Shown here: piece by piece, positions 63,227 to 64,000 of the stretch | Position numbering within the stretch: position 1 is the first letter of the stretch | Layout of the letters: each line of letters begins with the position of its first letter | Assembly (NCBI RefSeq): GCF_042657185.1 | Contig: NZ_JBHSNN010000010.1 | Strand: one strand, 5' to 3' | Origin: Ureibacillus thermophilus | GTDB taxonomy: Bacteria > Bacillota > Bacilli > Bacillales_A > Planococcaceae | DNA: 64,000 bases | Program-made: the position numbers and the translations under genes | The notes under the pieces: model-generated | Told to the model about the DNA's origin: nothing | Seen by the model: only the letters and a program-made list of their open reading frames with translations | The model's database searches: none

Positions 63227-64000
63227 ATGAGCAGTGAATTACTAGAAGCTTTATATGCTCTAGAACAACAAAAAGGCATTTCAAGGGAAATCTTAGTGGA
63301 GGCAATTGAAGCTGCACTAGTTACAGCTTATAAACGCAATTTTAATCAAGCGCAAAATGTACGTGTGGATTTTAATCAAGCCACTGGAGAAATTAAAGTC
63401 TTCTCAAGAAAAGAAGTGGTGGAAGAAGTGGAAGATCCGCGCTTGCAAATATCGCTTGAGGATGCAAGAAAAATCAATAGCGTCTATGAACCTGGCGATA
63501 TTGTGGAACAAGAAGTGACTCCTCGCAACTTTGGCCGCATTGCTGCACAAACTGCCAAACAAGTTGTAACTCAACGCGTACGTGAAGCGGAAAGAAGCAT
63601 TATTTATGAAGAGTTTGTGGACCGCACAGATGATATTGTCAATGGAATTATTGAACGCAGAGATGCGCGCAATATTTATATCAATCTTGGCAAAGTAGAA
63701 GCGGCATTGCCTCTAAATGAACAAATTCCAGGGGAAGAATATAAGCCTCAACAACGCATTCGTGTTTACATTACAAAAGTGGAAAAAACAACGCGTGGAC
63801 CGCAAATTATTGTTTCCCGCACGCATCCAGGTTTACTTCGCCGACTATTTGAAATGGAAGTGCCTGAAATTTATGACGGCATTGTAGAAATCAAATCTAT
63901 CGCTCGCGAAGCTGGAGATCGATCAAAAATCTCTGTATATGCCCACGATCCAGAAGTGGATGCAGTTGGTGCTTGTGTAGGGGCAAAAGGAGCCCGCGTA
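63227..64000 (+). CDS. nusA: Transcription termination/antitermination factor NusA (3' end cut by window)
   Basis: NusA modulates pausing, termination and antitermination by RNA polymerase. The visible 258 codons include the N-terminal RNA-polymerase-binding domain (ELLEALYALEQQKGISREILVEAIEAALVTAYKRNF), the S1 domain (about 130-200) and the start of KH1 (SIAREAGDRSKISV). The ATG at 63227 is 12 bases from AGGAG (63210-63214). An ATG at 63219 opens a three-codon frame whose TGA overlaps the nusA start. The gene continues beyond the window. Confidence 0.96.
   Translation, partial: MSSELLEALYALEQQKGISREILVEAIEAALVTAYKRNFNQAQNVRVDFNQATGEIKVFSRKEVVEEVEDPRLQISLEDARKINSVYEPGDIVEQEVTPRNFGRIAAQTAKQVVTQRVREAERSIIYEEFVDRTDDIVNGIIERRDARNIYINLGKVEAALPLNEQIPGEEYKPQQRIRVYITKVEKTTRGPQIIVSRTHPGLLRRLFEMEVPEIYDGIVEIKSIAREAGDRSKISVYAHDPEVDAVGACVGAKGARV

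Noticed and set aside
1..64000. CRISPR array, prophage, defence island, tRNA or rRNA genes
   Set aside because: No regularly spaced repeats, phage structural genes, known defence genes, or cloverleaf/rRNA-like sequences were seen in the intergenic regions.

Overview
This window is a single, densely packed chromosomal segment of a low-GC, motile, Gram-positive bacterium of the order Bacillales. Gene order follows the Bacillus subtilis chromosome almost gene for gene, from rimM through nusA. Protein sequences, AT-rich codon use and extra genes (a lepB between rplS and rbgA, a PCYCGC-type lipoprotein before rnhB) fit a relative in the Planococcaceae/Caryophanaceae such as Ureibacillus or Lysinibacillus. 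That genus-level placement is inference. All intact genes but one lie on the + strand.

Region 1 (1-17700) holds housekeeping genes: rimM (partial), trmD, rplS, lepB, rbgA, a minus-strand lipoprotein, rnhB, the FliK-like/FlhB-like pair ylqG-ylqH, sucCD, dprA, topA, trmFO and the xerC-hslV-hslU-codY operon. Region 2 (17700-19850) is the only accessory stretch. It has a decayed IS110-type transposase, a perfect 50-bp palindrome, an intergenic repeat bounded by GGCTGGGACA/TGTCCCAACC, and an AT-rich leader in front of the flagellar operon.

Region 3 (19851-48524) is a complete fla/che operon. It encodes rod, MS-ring, C-ring, export apparatus, export ATPase, hook and hook-length control, the FlhF/FlhG placement GTPases, the CheA/B/C/D/W/Y chemotaxis core, sigma-D and the swarming factors SwrD and SwrB. 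There are no filament or motor genes here. Region 4 (48530-64000) holds rpsB-tsf-pyrH-frr-uppS-cdsA-dxr-rasP, proS, polC, rimP and partial nusA, with several leader hairpins and intercistronic terminators.

Most of the window is conventional. The observation most worth following is the protein at the proS locus. Its editing (INS) and anticodon-binding domains look intact, but the class II catalytic signatures (THEE motif, motif 2 and motif 3) are replaced, which suggests a synthetase-dead, possibly trans-editing ProRS paralogue. Other points are a GC-rich hairpin separating the Shine-Dalgarno from the start codon of swrD, a recent 138-bp in-frame duplication in fliK, a conserved FliK-like/FlhB-C-like pair outside the flagellar operon, an apparent private promoter for sigD, and structured leaders before rplS, rpsB, polC and rimP.
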